Of a stretch of 64,000 bases of DNA, positions 1 through 7,877 are shown piece after piece. Each line of letters begins with the position of its first letter. Position 1 is the first letter of the stretch. The notes under the pieces were generated by a model. It searched no databases, was not told where the DNA came from, and saw only the letters and a program-made list of their open reading frames with translations. Both the position numbers and the translations under genes were made by a program. The DNA is from Rahnella sikkimica (GTDB taxonomy: Bacteria > Pseudomonadota > Gammaproteobacteria > Enterobacterales > Enterobacteriaceae). The stretch spans positions 62,001 to 126,000 of the forward strand of contig NZ_CP019063.1 in the NCBI RefSeq assembly GCF_002951615.1, written 5' to 3'.

Positions 1-1800
1 GCGGATCACCGCATCGGTGCGTGACAGGGATGAACCTTCCGGCATTTTCACACCGGCAATCAGATAGAGTTTGTCCTGCGTTGGAATAAACCCGCCCGGT
101 ACCGCTTTAAACATAAATGCGGCGGCACATAGCAGCAGAACATAGACGCCAAATACCGCGCCGCGGCGACCCAACGTTTTCGCTACTGCACTCTGATATT
201 TGTGCGAACTGGCATTGAAGAAGCGGTTGAACGGACGGAAGATCCAGCCAAACAACCCGTCAATCAGCCGCGATGGCATATCCTTCGGCGCGCCGTGCGG
301 TTTCAGCAATATTGCCGCCAGAGCAGGGGAAAGCGTCAGTGAGTTGATGGCTGAAATTACGGTAGAAATCGCAATCGTGACCGCAAACTGTTTGTAGAAC
401 TGGCCGGTAACGCCGGAGAGGAATGCCATCGGCACAAACACCGCGCACAGCACCAGTGCAATCGCCACAATCGGGCCTGAAACTTCCCGCATGGCCTGAT
501 GCGCCGCATCTCGTGGCGCTAAGCCTTCCTCGATATTACGTTCGACGTTTTCGACCACCACGATGGCATCATCGACGACTATCCCTATCGCCAGTACCAG
601 CCCGAACAAACTGAGCGTATTCAGCGAGAAGCCGAGCAGATACAGAATACTGAATGTCCCGATCACGGAAATCGGTACTGCCAGCAACGGAATGATGGAC
701 GCACGCCAGGTTTGCAGGAACAGAATTACCACCAGCACAACCAGCACCACGGCTTCCAGCAACGTATGCACCACAGCGCTGATCGAATCACGGACAAACA
801 CGGTCGGATCATACGGCGCACGCCAGGTCATACCTTCCGGAAAACGTGTCGACAATTCGGTCATTTTCGCGCGCACGGCGTCGGACAAATCAATCGCATT
901 CGCCCCCGGTGACTGGAAGATACCAATCCCGACCGCATCTTTATTATTGAGCTGCGAGCGAAGGGCGTAACTGCCGGAACCCATTTCGATGCGAGCGACG
1001 TCACGCAGACGCACTATTTCGCCATTATCACCACTTTTCAGGATGATCTTGCCGAATTCGTCTTCATCTTTCAGGCGGCCCTGTGCGTTGATAGACAACA
1101 AATAATCACTGTCTTTCGGCATCGGCTCAGCGCCCAACTGACCGGCAGACACCTGCACGTTTTGCTCCTGCATCGCCTTCACGACGTCAGACGCCGTCAG
1201 GCCACGCGCCGCCACTTTGTTAGGATCCAGCCAGACGCGCATGGCATATTCGCCCGCACCGAAAATCTGAATCTGACCGACACCTGGCAGGCGCGCCAGC
1301 TCATCTTTCACTTTCAGCGTGGCGTAGTTACTCAGATACAGTGAATCGTATTTACCGTTGGGCGACACCAGATGCACCACCAGCGTTAACGTTGGCGACT
1401 GTTTCTGCGTGGTTACCCCCTGACGACGCACATCTTCCGGCAAGCGCGCTTCGGCTTGTGCCACGCGGTTCTGCACCTGAACCTGCGCCTGATCCGGGTC
1501 GGTACCCGGACGGAACGTCACGGTCGTCACCAGCACGCCGTCGGAACCGGCGACAGATTTCATGTACACCATGTTTTCAACACCGTTGATCGCTTCTTCC
1601 AGCGGCGTGGCAACGGTTTCAGCAATCACTTTCGGGTTAGCGCCCGGATATTCAGCGCGAACCTGCACGCTCGGCGGTACCACGTTAGGGTATTCGCTGA
1701 CCGGCAGCAGGGGGATGGCAATCGCCCCGGTGACCAAAATCAAAATCGACAAAACAGCCGCAAATATTGGCCGGTCGATGAAAAAGCGGGAAAAGTCCAT
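1..1800 (-). CDS. oqxB: OqxB-type RND multidrug efflux permease (N-terminal 600 residues, truncated by window edge)
   Basis: Inner-membrane proton/drug antiporter subunit of a tripartite RND pump. My translation of the minus strand starts MDFSRFFIDRPIFAAVLS and stays open to base 1. Family landmarks are the first transmembrane helix, the porter domain and a transmembrane-4 segment GIVVDDAIVVVENVER near residue 400; its paired Asp residues are the known proton-relay site of RND permeases. The protein reads much closer to Klebsiella OqxB than to AcrB. It follows oqxA by 16 bases in the same operon. About 450 C-terminal residues of a normal ~1050 lie outside the window, so integrity cannot be judged. 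Pump class is certain; OqxB orthology is strongly supported by similarity and by the oqxA/rarA context. Confidence 0.93.
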   Translation of the reverse strand, partial: MDFSRFFIDRPIFAAVLSILILVTGAIAIPLLPVSEYPNVVPPSVQVRAEYPGANPKVIAETVATPLEEAINGVENMVYMKSVAGSDGVLVTTVTFRPGTDPDQAQVQVQNRVAQAEARLPEDVRRQGVTTQKQSPTLTLVVHLVSPNGKYDSLYLSNYATLKVKDELARLPGVGQIQIFGAGEYAMRVWLDPNKVAARGLTASDVVKAMQEQNVQVSAGQLGAEPMPKDSDYLLSINAQGRLKDEDEFGKIILKSGDNGEIVRLRDVARIEMGSGSYALRSQLNNKDAVGIGIFQSPGANAIDLSDAVRAKMTELSTRFPEGMTWRAPYDPTVFVRDSISAVVHTLLEAVVLVVLVVILFLQTWRASIIPLLAVPISVIGTFSILYLLGFSLNTLSLFGLVLAIGIVVDDAIVVVENVERNIEEGLAPRDAAHQAMREVSGPIVAIALVLCAVFVPMAFLSGVTGQFYKQFAVTIAISTVISAINSLTLSPALAAILLKPHGAPKDMPSRLIDGLFGWIFRPFNRFFNASSHKYQSAVAKTLGRRGAVFGVYVLLLCAAAFMFKAVPGGFIPTQDKLYLIAGVKMPEGSSLSRTDAVIR

Positions 1801-1816
1801 GAGTCAGGATTCTCTG

Positions 1817-3040
1817 TTATTGAACTGCGGCAGGGGTTGGCGTCACGCTGTTGGCCGCCATAGCGACGGTTTTAGCGTTGACAGACATTCCCGGCATGAA
1901 GACTTTTTGCACGCCGTCGATAATCACGCGGTCGCCGGCTTCAAGGCCTTTCTGAATGATGCGAAGGCCGCCGGACATCCGTCCGGGTTCCACATCCCGA
2001 CGCTGCGCTTTGCCGTCTTTATCTACCACGTAGACGTATTTGCGATCCTGATCGGTAAGCACGGCTTTATCGTCAACCAGCATGGCGCTGAACTGTGCAC
2101 TGCCCGGCAATTGCACCCGTGCAAACAGACCCGGCGTAAACGTGCGGTCACGGTTATCGAGCACAGCGCGCATACGTATGGTGCCGGTGCCAGAATTCAG
2201 CTGGTTATCGGTGAAATCGACCACGCCCTGATGGGGATAGCCATTCTCGCCGACCAGACCAACGTGAACCGGCAGGCGGTTTTGCGGGTTATCGCTGCGC
2301 TGTCCGTCACGCGCCATCGCCTGATAACGCAGGAACGTGCCTTCATCCACGTCAAAATAGACATACACGGTGTCGAGGGAAACCAGCGTTGTCAGTACGC
2401 TCGCCGTATCACCCGCCGTCACCAGATTACCGGTGGTGATCATGGCGCGGCTGGCGCGTCCGTCAATCGGCGAGGTCACGCGGGTGAAATCGAGATTGAG
2501 CTGCGCCATATCCAGTTGCGCCTGAGCAGCCAGAACATCTGACTGCGCCTGCGACGCGGCAGAACGGCGTTGCTCAGCAATTTCTTTAGAAACTGCCTGC
2601 GTACCGATCAGCGCTTCGGTTCGCGCGGACTCGCTGCGGGCCAGACCGGCCTGATTGCGGGCGCGTACCAGTTCGGCCTGAGCCTGTTCCTGGGCTGCGC
2701 GATAAGTCCGGTCGTCGATGGTAAATAACACCTGACCCTTTCTGACTTCCTGTCCTTCCTGATAATTCACTTTGTCGATATAACCCGACACGCGCGGACG
2801 GAGTTGAACGCTTTGAACCGCTTCGACGCGGCCATTAAAGGCATCCCACTCGCTGATTTGCTTAACTAAAACATCGGCCACGCTAACCTGCGGGGCAGGC
2901 GGAGCGGCGTTTTGCGCCACGCTGTTATCACACCCGGCAAGCAGGGCGACCACCAGCGCAATCCCGGAAAGACGCAACGTCAAAGGCAAGCCGCCGGAAC
3001 GGCCGCGTGCATTAACCTGTGATTTTTGCAGGTTCATCAT
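1817..3040 (-). CDS. oqxA: OqxA-type periplasmic adaptor (membrane fusion) lipoprotein
   Basis: Periplasmic adaptor linking the RND permease to an outer-membrane channel. An N-terminal hydrophobic stretch ends in a lipobox (LLAGC), so the mature protein should be lipid-anchored at Cys. The biotinyl-lipoyl hairpin and beta-barrel regions follow (RPRVSGYIDKVNYQEGQEV and ITTGNLVTAGDTASVL are typical). I chose ATG 3040 (a second ATG follows at 3037) because longer forms add a non-family extension and hide the signal peptide. It is about 407 residues, normal for OqxA (~390). It lies just upstream of oqxB and is divergent from a MarA/RarA-like activator, the arrangement around oqxAB in Klebsiella. 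Activation by that regulator is inference from context. Confidence 0.93.
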   Translation of the reverse strand: MMNLQKSQVNARGRSGGLPLTLRLSGIALVVALLAGCDNSVAQNAAPPAPQVSVADVLVKQISEWDAFNGRVEAVQSVQLRPRVSGYIDKVNYQEGQEVRKGQVLFTIDDRTYRAAQEQAQAELVRARNQAGLARSESARTEALIGTQAVSKEIAEQRRSAASQAQSDVLAAQAQLDMAQLNLDFTRVTSPIDGRASRAMITTGNLVTAGDTASVLTTLVSLDTVYVYFDVDEGTFLRYQAMARDGQRSDNPQNRLPVHVGLVGENGYPHQGVVDFTDNQLNSGTGTIRMRAVLDNRDRTFTPGLFARVQLPGSAQFSAMLVDDKAVLTDQDRKYVYVVDKDGKAQRRDVEPGRMSGGLRIIQKGLEAGDRVIIDGVQKVFMPGMSVNAKTVAMAANSVTPTPAAVQ

Positions 3041-3293
3041 TATTTTTATTTCCAGTGAAGTAAGTGCTGCCAGGCAATACACCGGCCTGTCCTCCGGGTA
3101 ACGTCCTTTGCCTGATCTGACTTTTTTGCGGCTTGTGCCGTTCATCAGCACAATTATGTATCAATGTCTGATACAGTTAGTTCGGGGGGATTGTAGGGAC
3201 GCCGCTACTAAAGTGCAAGGAATACTGTTACACTTTCTGTGCTATTTTACAGAACGTTTACTTCGGGGAAGTGGACTATCCCGTAACGAGAAA

Positions 3294-3322
3294 TTAAATG
3301 CAATAGTAAAACTTGCATTTAA
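3294..3322. promoter_or_regulatory. 10-bp perfect inverted repeat in the oqxA-rarA intergenic region (candidate operator)
   Basis: TTAAATGCAA at 3294-3303 and TTGCATTTAA at 3313-3322 are exact reverse complements around a 9-base spacer. The palindrome sits about 80 bp upstream of the rarA-like start in the 360-bp divergent intergenic region 3041-3400. Symmetry and position suit a dimeric repressor or activator site. The regulator is unknown; Klebsiella OqxR is encoded beyond oqxB, outside this window. I saw no convincing marbox, and nothing else clear in this intergenic region. Confidence 0.45.
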
Positions 3323-3400
3323 GCAAAAACTGCGTCACTTTATAAACAGACGAGCCGCCCAGGTGGGCGCTGAAAATAAAAAATGACGGAGAGAGAGTCC

Positions 3401-3763
3401 ATGAGAACCGAGGATTTCATTCACGACCTGATCGAGTGGATCGATCACAACCTGGAAGAGCGTCTGGATATCAAAACCGTCGCGAAACGTGCAGGGTATT
3501 CACGCTGGTATTTGCAACGGATGTTCAAAGAACATACCGGCCTGCCAATGGGTGAATTTATCCGTGAGAAAAAACTGAAGAAATCTGCCGATATGCTGGC
3601 CAGCAGTGGCGAACCTATCGTCAGCGTAGCTATTTCGCTGGGATTCGACTCTCAACAATCGTTTACCCGCAGTTTCAAACGTCAGTTTGGACAAACGCCG
3701 GGTGACTGGCGTCGTGGCCTGAGCCTGAGCCCGGCAACAGAATGTCAGGGCTGCCTGCACTGA
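3401..3763 (+). CDS. rarA: MarA/SoxS/RamA/RarA-family AraC-type transcriptional activator
   Basis: A single-domain AraC regulator of about 120 residues with no ligand-binding domain, as in MarA, SoxS, RamA and RarA. The first helix-turn-helix includes AKRAGYSRWYLQRMFKEHTG (about residues 27-46) and the second includes VSVAISLGFDSQQSFTRSFK (about 74-93). I chose ATG 3401 because GGAGAG just upstream gives a ribosome site; ATG 3383 would place it inside the gene. It is divergent from oqxA, the position of rarA beside oqxAB in Klebsiella, and probably activates the pump. The C-terminal tail after residue 107 (SLSPATECQGCLH) is longer than in SoxS. The family is certain; the rarA name rests on context. 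Confidence 0.85.
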   Translation: MRTEDFIHDLIEWIDHNLEERLDIKTVAKRAGYSRWYLQRMFKEHTGLPMGEFIREKKLKKSADMLASSGEPIVSVAISLGFDSQQSFTRSFKRQFGQTPGDWRRGLSLSPATECQGCLH

Positions 3764-3864
3764 TTTTCTTCTCCGCTTTCTCTTCCCCCTGAGACAGCGC
3801 GTACCACTGGCCCGGCTTGCGTCGGGCAGTGATTGTTCTTCCAAACCTTTCTTTCTGATCCCGT

Positions 3865-4776
3865 TCAACTCCCAAGCTGATTGATACCGTCCCGGTTCGC
3901 GCATTTATTTTTCACCACGACGGCTTTGCCTTTATTCATCCCAATAATCAGCGCAAGCAGAATTGTTGATATGGAAACCCATCCCCAGGCACCGGGTGTT
4001 TGATGAAGGATGAAAACAGAGCTAATCATTCCGAATACAGGGATCAGGAGTGACCAGGGAGCCACTCTGGATACCGGATATTCACGCAGCAGAAGGTTCC
4101 ACCCCCAGTAACAGAAATGGGTCGCTGCATACACCTGGAATGCCAAAGAAAATACTTCCACGATCCGGATACCCGACAATAGCGTTGAAAACGGGGTCGT
4201 CCCATGCCACCACCAGGTCAGCATCAGGAGGGGGATCGGTGAAAAAATGCTTGCCCATACAACGAAAGCGAATATCTCTTTGACTTCAGATAGCTTGATA
4301 ATGATATTTCCGACACTCCAGGCTACGGCACTGATCATCAGCAGAATCAAACCGATCGTTGTGGATTTACCGGGGCTTTCCATCAGGATGCAGACCAGGC
4401 CTGTTGCTGCCAAAAACACACCTATCAGTTGTTGCCTGGTCAGGCTTTCACCAAACAACAACACACCCCAGCCAAGAGTAAAGAACGCGCTGAACTGTAT
4501 TAAAAGAGCTGCGCTGCCAGGTGGCACCCCCATTGAAATACCGAGATTGATTAACGCCCACATGGCTACACCGAAGATCAATCCGTAGGCAACCAGCCAG
4601 TGCATTGCAACCTGGGGTCGTTTTACAAAAAAGACCAAGGGAAATGCGGTAAATGCGAATCGGATAGCGGTCAAAAGCAACGGATCAATTCTGGCAAGCC
4701 CTAACTTGGTTATTGGAAAGTTGACTCCCCATATTGCCGTTACCAATATGGCAAGGATGATGTGTTTTCTATGCAT
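3865..4776 (-). CDS. EamA-like DMT-family exporter
   Basis: Inner-membrane transporter of the drug/metabolite superfamily with about ten predicted transmembrane helices and two EamA repeats. About 303 residues from the internal ATG at 4776, which begins MHRKHIILAILVTAIWGVNF as family members do; the longer frame to 4899 would overlap the neighbouring regulator. It resembles E. coli EamA, an O-acetylserine/cysteine exporter, but substrate cannot be read from sequence. It is divergent from an AraC/cupin regulator 117 bp away, which probably controls it. Confidence 0.85.
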   Translation of the reverse strand: MHRKHIILAILVTAIWGVNFPITKLGLARIDPLLLTAIRFAFTAFPLVFFVKRPQVAMHWLVAYGLIFGVAMWALINLGISMGVPPGSAALLIQFSAFFTLGWGVLLFGESLTRQQLIGVFLAATGLVCILMESPGKSTTIGLILLMISAVAWSVGNIIIKLSEVKEIFAFVVWASIFSPIPLLMLTWWWHGTTPFSTLLSGIRIVEVFSLAFQVYAATHFCYWGWNLLLREYPVSRVAPWSLLIPVFGMISSVFILHQTPGAWGWVSISTILLALIIGMNKGKAVVVKNKCANRDGINQLGS

Positions 4777-4893
4777 GGATTGGGCGGACCTTATTATCGA
4801 ATTAAAAGAGACTTCCTTTGCTGTCCCATAAAGATGCCACTGACGGGGTTGGCCCGCTTTCATTTTAAGGTCAGATATGATTAAAATCAGGCC

Positions 4894-5685
4894 ATGCAAA
4901 TAGAATCCTATGATTTAGACGAAAATGAAACTCTTGACCTGGTTGTCACCAGGAGGGACTACGCTGATGGCGAACTTTTCCCCAGGCATAGTCATCTCAG
5001 GGGACAGTTCGCTTACGCAGCATGCGGTGTCATCACCGTCGAAACCGACTTGGGCAACTGGGCAGTCCCACCACTCAGAGCGATCTGGGTACCCGCGGGT
5101 GTCGCCCATGCCATGCACATGCGCGGCCCCGTGACGATGCTGAATACCTATATCCGCCCGCAAGCTTCACAACTATTGGGCTTCCCCGTTGATTGTCAGG
5201 TATTTGGGGTATCCCGGTTGGTCCGGGAACTCCTCGAGAATGCTGTCAACGTACCCGCCTGCTTTCCTGCTAAGGAACGCGATAGTTACCTGTTGGGGCT
5301 GCTGCTCCATGAAATCGCCAGCATGCCCCCGTTATCGCTTAACGCGCCGATGCCCGCCGAACCTCGCCTTGCAAGAGCATGCAATGCGTTTTTGAGTGCG
5401 CCCTCTTTAGAATTGGGAATCGACGGTATGGCAGAACTCTCCAGCATGAGTCGCCGGACATTCACGCGACAATTCCGCCTGCACACAGGGATAAGTTTTA
5501 TCGAATGGCGGCAGCAGGCTTGTCTGCTCGCTGCCGTGGTCAAATTGGGAAACGGTGAGTCAATCACGCGCGTTGCAATGGAGCTTGGATTCAGCAGCCC
5601 CAGCGCTTTCTCGACGGTATTCAAAAGTGTGTTGGGCGAGAACCCAAGTCGATACTTTTTACAACCTTCTATCAGCGGAATGTAA
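4894..5685 (+). CDS. AraC-family regulator with N-terminal cupin (NimR/YeaM-like)
   Basis: A 263-residue transcription factor. The N-terminal half is a cupin sensor fold (FPRHSHLRGQFAYAACGVIT and a later RAIWVPAGVAHAM). The C-terminal half is an AraC DNA-binding domain with two helix-turn-helix units, MAELSSMSRRTFTRQFRLHT and then ITRVAMELGFSSPSAFSTVF. This arrangement matches the NimR/YeaM group, members of which sit divergently from an exporter gene. Here it is divergent from the EamA-like gene, so local control of that exporter is the simple inference. The inducer is unknown. Confidence 0.85.
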   Translation: MQIESYDLDENETLDLVVTRRDYADGELFPRHSHLRGQFAYAACGVITVETDLGNWAVPPLRAIWVPAGVAHAMHMRGPVTMLNTYIRPQASQLLGFPVDCQVFGVSRLVRELLENAVNVPACFPAKERDSYLLGLLLHEIASMPPLSLNAPMPAEPRLARACNAFLSAPSLELGIDGMAELSSMSRRTFTRQFRLHTGISFIEWRQQACLLAAVVKLGNGESITRVAMELGFSSPSAFSTVFKSVLGENPSRYFLQPSISGM

Positions 5686-5719
5686 ACGTAACCCAAAGAA
5701 GAAGGGATCATGACGTGAT

Positions 5720-5784
5720 CAACTCAACAAAAAACGACATCAAAGTTCACATAAATTGAAATGATGTTTCAATTTGTTGAGTTG
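5720..5784. repeat. 12-bp perfect inverted repeat enclosing the kduD operator
   Basis: CAACTCAACAAA at 5720-5731 is the exact reverse complement of TTTGTTGAGTTG at 5773-5784. The arms are 41 bases apart and the right arm overlaps the end of the inner KdgR-type palindrome. The nesting could bring two bound dimers together by looping, or fold the DNA or RNA into one long hairpin. Function is unknown. Confidence 0.6.
5753..5775. promoter_or_regulatory. KdgR-type operator upstream of kduD
   Basis: AAATTGAAA at 5753-5761 and TTTCAATTT at 5767-5775 form a perfect 9-bp inverted repeat with a 5-base centre. It contains the GAAA-N5-TTTC core expected for the IclR-family repressor KdgR and matches about 17 of 19 positions of the consensus as I know it. 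A candidate sigma-70 promoter (TTGAGT 5777-5782, TAAACT 5800-5805, 17-bp spacing) follows directly, so bound KdgR would block it. Confidence 0.8.
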
Positions 5785-5805
5785 CACGAATTTACCCGCT
5801 AAACT
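5777..5805 (+). promoter_or_regulatory. Candidate sigma-70 promoter of kduD
   Basis: TTGAGT (5777-5782) and TAAACT (5800-5805) are separated by 17 bp, just downstream of the KdgR-type palindrome and about 90 bp before the kduD ATG. The spacing is ideal and the hexamers moderate. It is inferred from pattern only. Confidence 0.4.
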
Positions 5806-5902
5806 CCCCTTATCACCTCGACGCCGGGCCATGCCCGACTCTTATTTAAGACGTCCTACGGAAACGCGTATTCGCCTCCGTTTTATGAAAAAAGGAAACA
5901 TC

Positions 5903-6664
5903 ATGATTCTGGATAATTTCTCCTTGCAGGGAAAAGTAGCTGTTGTCACCGGTTGTGACACCGGGTTGGGTCAGGGTATGGCGGTGGGTCTGGCAGAAGC
6001 GGGCTGTGACATTGTGGGGATCAACATTGTTGAGCCGACGGAAACCATCGAGCGCATTGGCGCAACAGGCCGCCGGTTCCTGAGCCTGACCGCCGATCTG
6101 AGCGATACCAAAGTGATCCCGGCGCTGCTCGAACGTGCTGTGGCAGAAATGGGTCATCTGGATATTCTGGTCAACAACGCCGGGATTATCCGCCGTGAAG
6201 ACGCCATTGAGTTCAGCGAAAAGAACTGGGATGACGTCATGAACCTGAACATCAAATCGGTGTTCTTCATGTCTCAGGCGGTTGCTAAACAATTCATCGC
6301 GCAGGGCACCGGTGGGAAAATCATTAACATCGCGTCGATGCTTTCCTATCAGGGCGGCATCCGCGTGCCGTCTTATACCGCGTCCAAAAGCGCGGTGATG
6401 GGCGTGACCCGTCTGCTGGCGAACGAATGGGCGAAACACAATATCAACGTCAACGCCATCGCGCCGGGGTATATGGCCACCAACAACACCCAGCAACTGC
6501 GTGCAGACGAAGCGCGCAGCGAAGAAATTTTAGGCCGTATTCCAGCCGGACGCTGGGGTTTGCCATCAGACCTGATGGGGCCGGTCGTTTTCCTGTCATC
6601 CCCGGCGTCTGACTATATTAATGGCTACACAATTGCCGTCGATGGCGGCTGGCTGGCGCGTTAA
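5903..6664 (+). CDS. kduD: 2-dehydro-3-deoxy-D-gluconate 5-dehydrogenase KduD
   Basis: Short-chain dehydrogenase of 253 residues that reduces the 5-keto group of DKI/DKII (2,5-diketo-3-deoxygluconate) to 2-keto-3-deoxygluconate in pectin-derived uronate breakdown. The nucleotide-binding loop TGCDTGLGQGMA lies near residue 17, NNAG and the Ser site (INIASMLSYQ) follow, and the catalytic YTASK is present; the C terminus AVDGGWLAR is typical. ATG 5903 has an AAAGGA ribosome site; the upstream frame would run through the promoter. It is followed by an RpiB-fold isomerase gene 58 bp downstream, not by the usual kduI. A KdgR-type box upstream supports induction by pectin breakdown products. Confidence 0.94.
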   Translation: MILDNFSLQGKVAVVTGCDTGLGQGMAVGLAEAGCDIVGINIVEPTETIERIGATGRRFLSLTADLSDTKVIPALLERAVAEMGHLDILVNNAGIIRREDAIEFSEKNWDDVMNLNIKSVFFMSQAVAKQFIAQGTGGKIINIASMLSYQGGIRVPSYTASKSAVMGVTRLLANEWAKHNINVNAIAPGYMATNNTQQLRADEARSEEILGRIPAGRWGLPSDLMGPVVFLSSPASDYINGYTIAVDGGWLAR

Positions 6665-6685
6665 TCCCGCCACAAGTCAACTTGC

Positions 6686-6705
6686 GCAGCGGCGAAATCC
6701 GCTGC
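6686..6705 (+). other. Intercistronic hairpin between kduD and the isomerase gene
   Basis: GCAGCGG (6686-6692) and CCGCTGC (6699-6705) form a perfect 7-bp stem with a 6-base loop, without a following T-run. It could stabilise or separate the two messages but is not a typical terminator. Confidence 0.4.
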
Positions 6706-6722
6706 CACAACGAGGAAATCTC

Positions 6723-7361
6723 ATGAAAATTGCATTGATGATGGAAAACAGTCAGGCCGCTAAAAACGCGATCATTTTGAAAGAACTGAACGCCGTAGCG
6801 TCTGAAAAAGAGTATCCGGTCTACAACGTCGGCATGTCTGACGAACAGGATCATCATCTGACGTACATCCATCTGGGCATCATGGCCAGCATCTTGCTGA
6901 ACTCGAAAGCAGTCGATTTCGTGGTTGCGGGCTGCGGCACCGGGCAGGGCGCGCTGATGTCCCTGAACATTCATCCGGGCGTTAACTGCGGTTATTGTAT
7001 CGATCCGGCGGATGCTTTCCTGTTCGCCCAAATTAACAATGGTAATGCGCTGTCATTGCCATTTGCCAAAGGGTTTGGCTGGGGCGCAGAACTGAACGTT
7101 CGCTTCATCTTCGAAAAAGCGTTCACCGGCGTGAAAGGCCAGGGTTACCCGGCAGACCGCAAAGAACCGCAGGTTCGCAACGCGGGGATCCTGAATCAGG
7201 TGAAAGCCGCCGTCGTGAAAGAAAACTATCTCGATACGCTGCGCGCCATTGATCCTGAACTGGTGAAAACCGCCGTCACCGGCGAACGTTTCCAGAAATG
7301 CTTCTTCGAAAACTGCCAGAACAAAGAGATCGAAAACTTCGTACGTGAAATCCTCGCGTAA
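6723..7361 (+). CDS. RpiB/LacA/LacB-family sugar isomerase, probable unsaturated-uronate isomerase (DhuI-like)
   Basis: A 212-residue protein of the RpiB/LacAB isomerase fold. It starts MKIALMMENSQAAKN and contains the family's VVAGCGTGQGALMSLN loop around residue 80, followed by GVNCGYCIDPADAFL. Its position directly after kduD, with no kduI nearby, suggests it isomerises 4-deoxy-5-keto-uronate (DKI) to the KduD substrate. RpiB-fold DhuI enzymes in streptococci and sphingomonads do this in place of cupin-type KduI. ATG 6723 has GAGGAA upstream. A strong terminator follows. The fold is sure; the reaction is inferred from family knowledge and neighbours. Confidence 0.8.
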   Translation: MKIALMMENSQAAKNAIILKELNAVASEKEYPVYNVGMSDEQDHHLTYIHLGIMASILLNSKAVDFVVAGCGTGQGALMSLNIHPGVNCGYCIDPADAFLFAQINNGNALSLPFAKGFGWGAELNVRFIFEKAFTGVKGQGYPADRKEPQVRNAGILNQVKAAVVKENYLDTLRAIDPELVKTAVTGERFQKCFFENCQNKEIENFVREILA

Positions 7362-7382
7362 CCTCAGTTTCTTTCAGGCGAT

Positions 7383-7416
7383 AAAAAACCGGTGCTCAGT
7401 GAGTACCGGTTTTTTA
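7383..7416. terminator. Rho-independent terminator after kduD-isomerase operon
   Basis: AAAAAACCGGTGCTC pairs with GAGTACCGGTTTTTT across a short loop (one G-T pair). The A-run on one side and T-run on the other suit termination in both directions. Confidence 0.85.
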
Positions 7417-7428
7417 TTAGCAACAATT

Positions 7429-7553
7429 TAACCCTAAATAATTTGAGTTGTATCAAGGCGGCAACTGAAGGAATCCCCGGGAGCTTACAAAAGTAAGTGA
7501 CCGGGGTGAGTGAAGGCAGCTAACGCAGAGACGGCTCAAAAGATGACGGGTTA
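7429..7553. repeat. ERIC (IRU) element
   Basis: The 125-bp segment has the ERIC signature, a central palindrome with GGAGCTTAC and GTAAGTGACCGGGGTGAG, and the known flanking pieces GCGGCAACTGA and GAAGGCAGCTAACGC. It is bounded by the inverted ends TAACCC and GGGTTA. It lies between the terminator of the kduD operon and kdgF, and its last three bases (7551-7553) are the kdgF stop codon on the minus strand. ERIC elements are non-autonomous repeats of Enterobacterales and Vibrio that can form RNA hairpins in transcripts. Confidence 0.92.
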
Positions 7554-7871
7554 GAGGAAGTCCTGGCGCTGCGGCGTAAAGGTATCGAGCAGTACGCCTT
7601 TTTCCAGACACACGCAGCCGTGCATGATGTACGGTTTTTTATACAGCGTATCACCCGCTGAAACCTCGTGCGTTTCCTCGCCGATGGTGAATTCGAAGCG
7701 CCCCGACAGCACGTAGGTCAGTTGTTCATGTACATGATTATGCATCGGGCCGATGGCCCCCGTTTCGAATGAGACTTCCACTGCCATCATCGCGCCGCCA
7801 TGCGCCAGAACGCGACGACTCACACCGTCACCCAAATCCTGCAATGGAATATCTTTCTTATAAATGAACAT
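7551..7871 (-). CDS. kdgF: KdgF-type cupin, unsaturated uronate ring-opening enzyme
   Basis: A 106-residue single cupin. It carries the metal-binding HNHVHEQLTYVLSGRFE (around residue 44) and a second conserved stretch GDTLYKKPYIMHGC. KdgF converts the 4,5-unsaturated galacturonate released by oligogalacturonate lyases to the linear ketone DKI. It is the last gene of an ogl-kdgF operon, 6 bp after ogl. Its stop codon is supplied by the end of an ERIC element, so the original C terminus may have been altered slightly, although the length is normal. Assignment rests on the motif, length and neighbours. Confidence 0.9.
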   Translation of the reverse strand: MFIYKKDIPLQDLGDGVSRRVLAHGGAMMAVEVSFETGAIGPMHNHVHEQLTYVLSGRFEFTIGEETHEVSAGDTLYKKPYIMHGCVCLEKGVLLDTFTPQRQDFL

Positions 7872-7877
7872 CGTCGT

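Noticed and set aside
3108..3386. 92-residue ORF upstream of the rarA-like gene
   Set aside because: It covers the divergent promoter region and the inverted repeat, has no ribosome site and no protein-like features.
3041..3400. Marbox in the oqxA-rarA region
   Set aside because: The closest GCAC-containing stretch (around 3211-3225) misses most other consensus positions.
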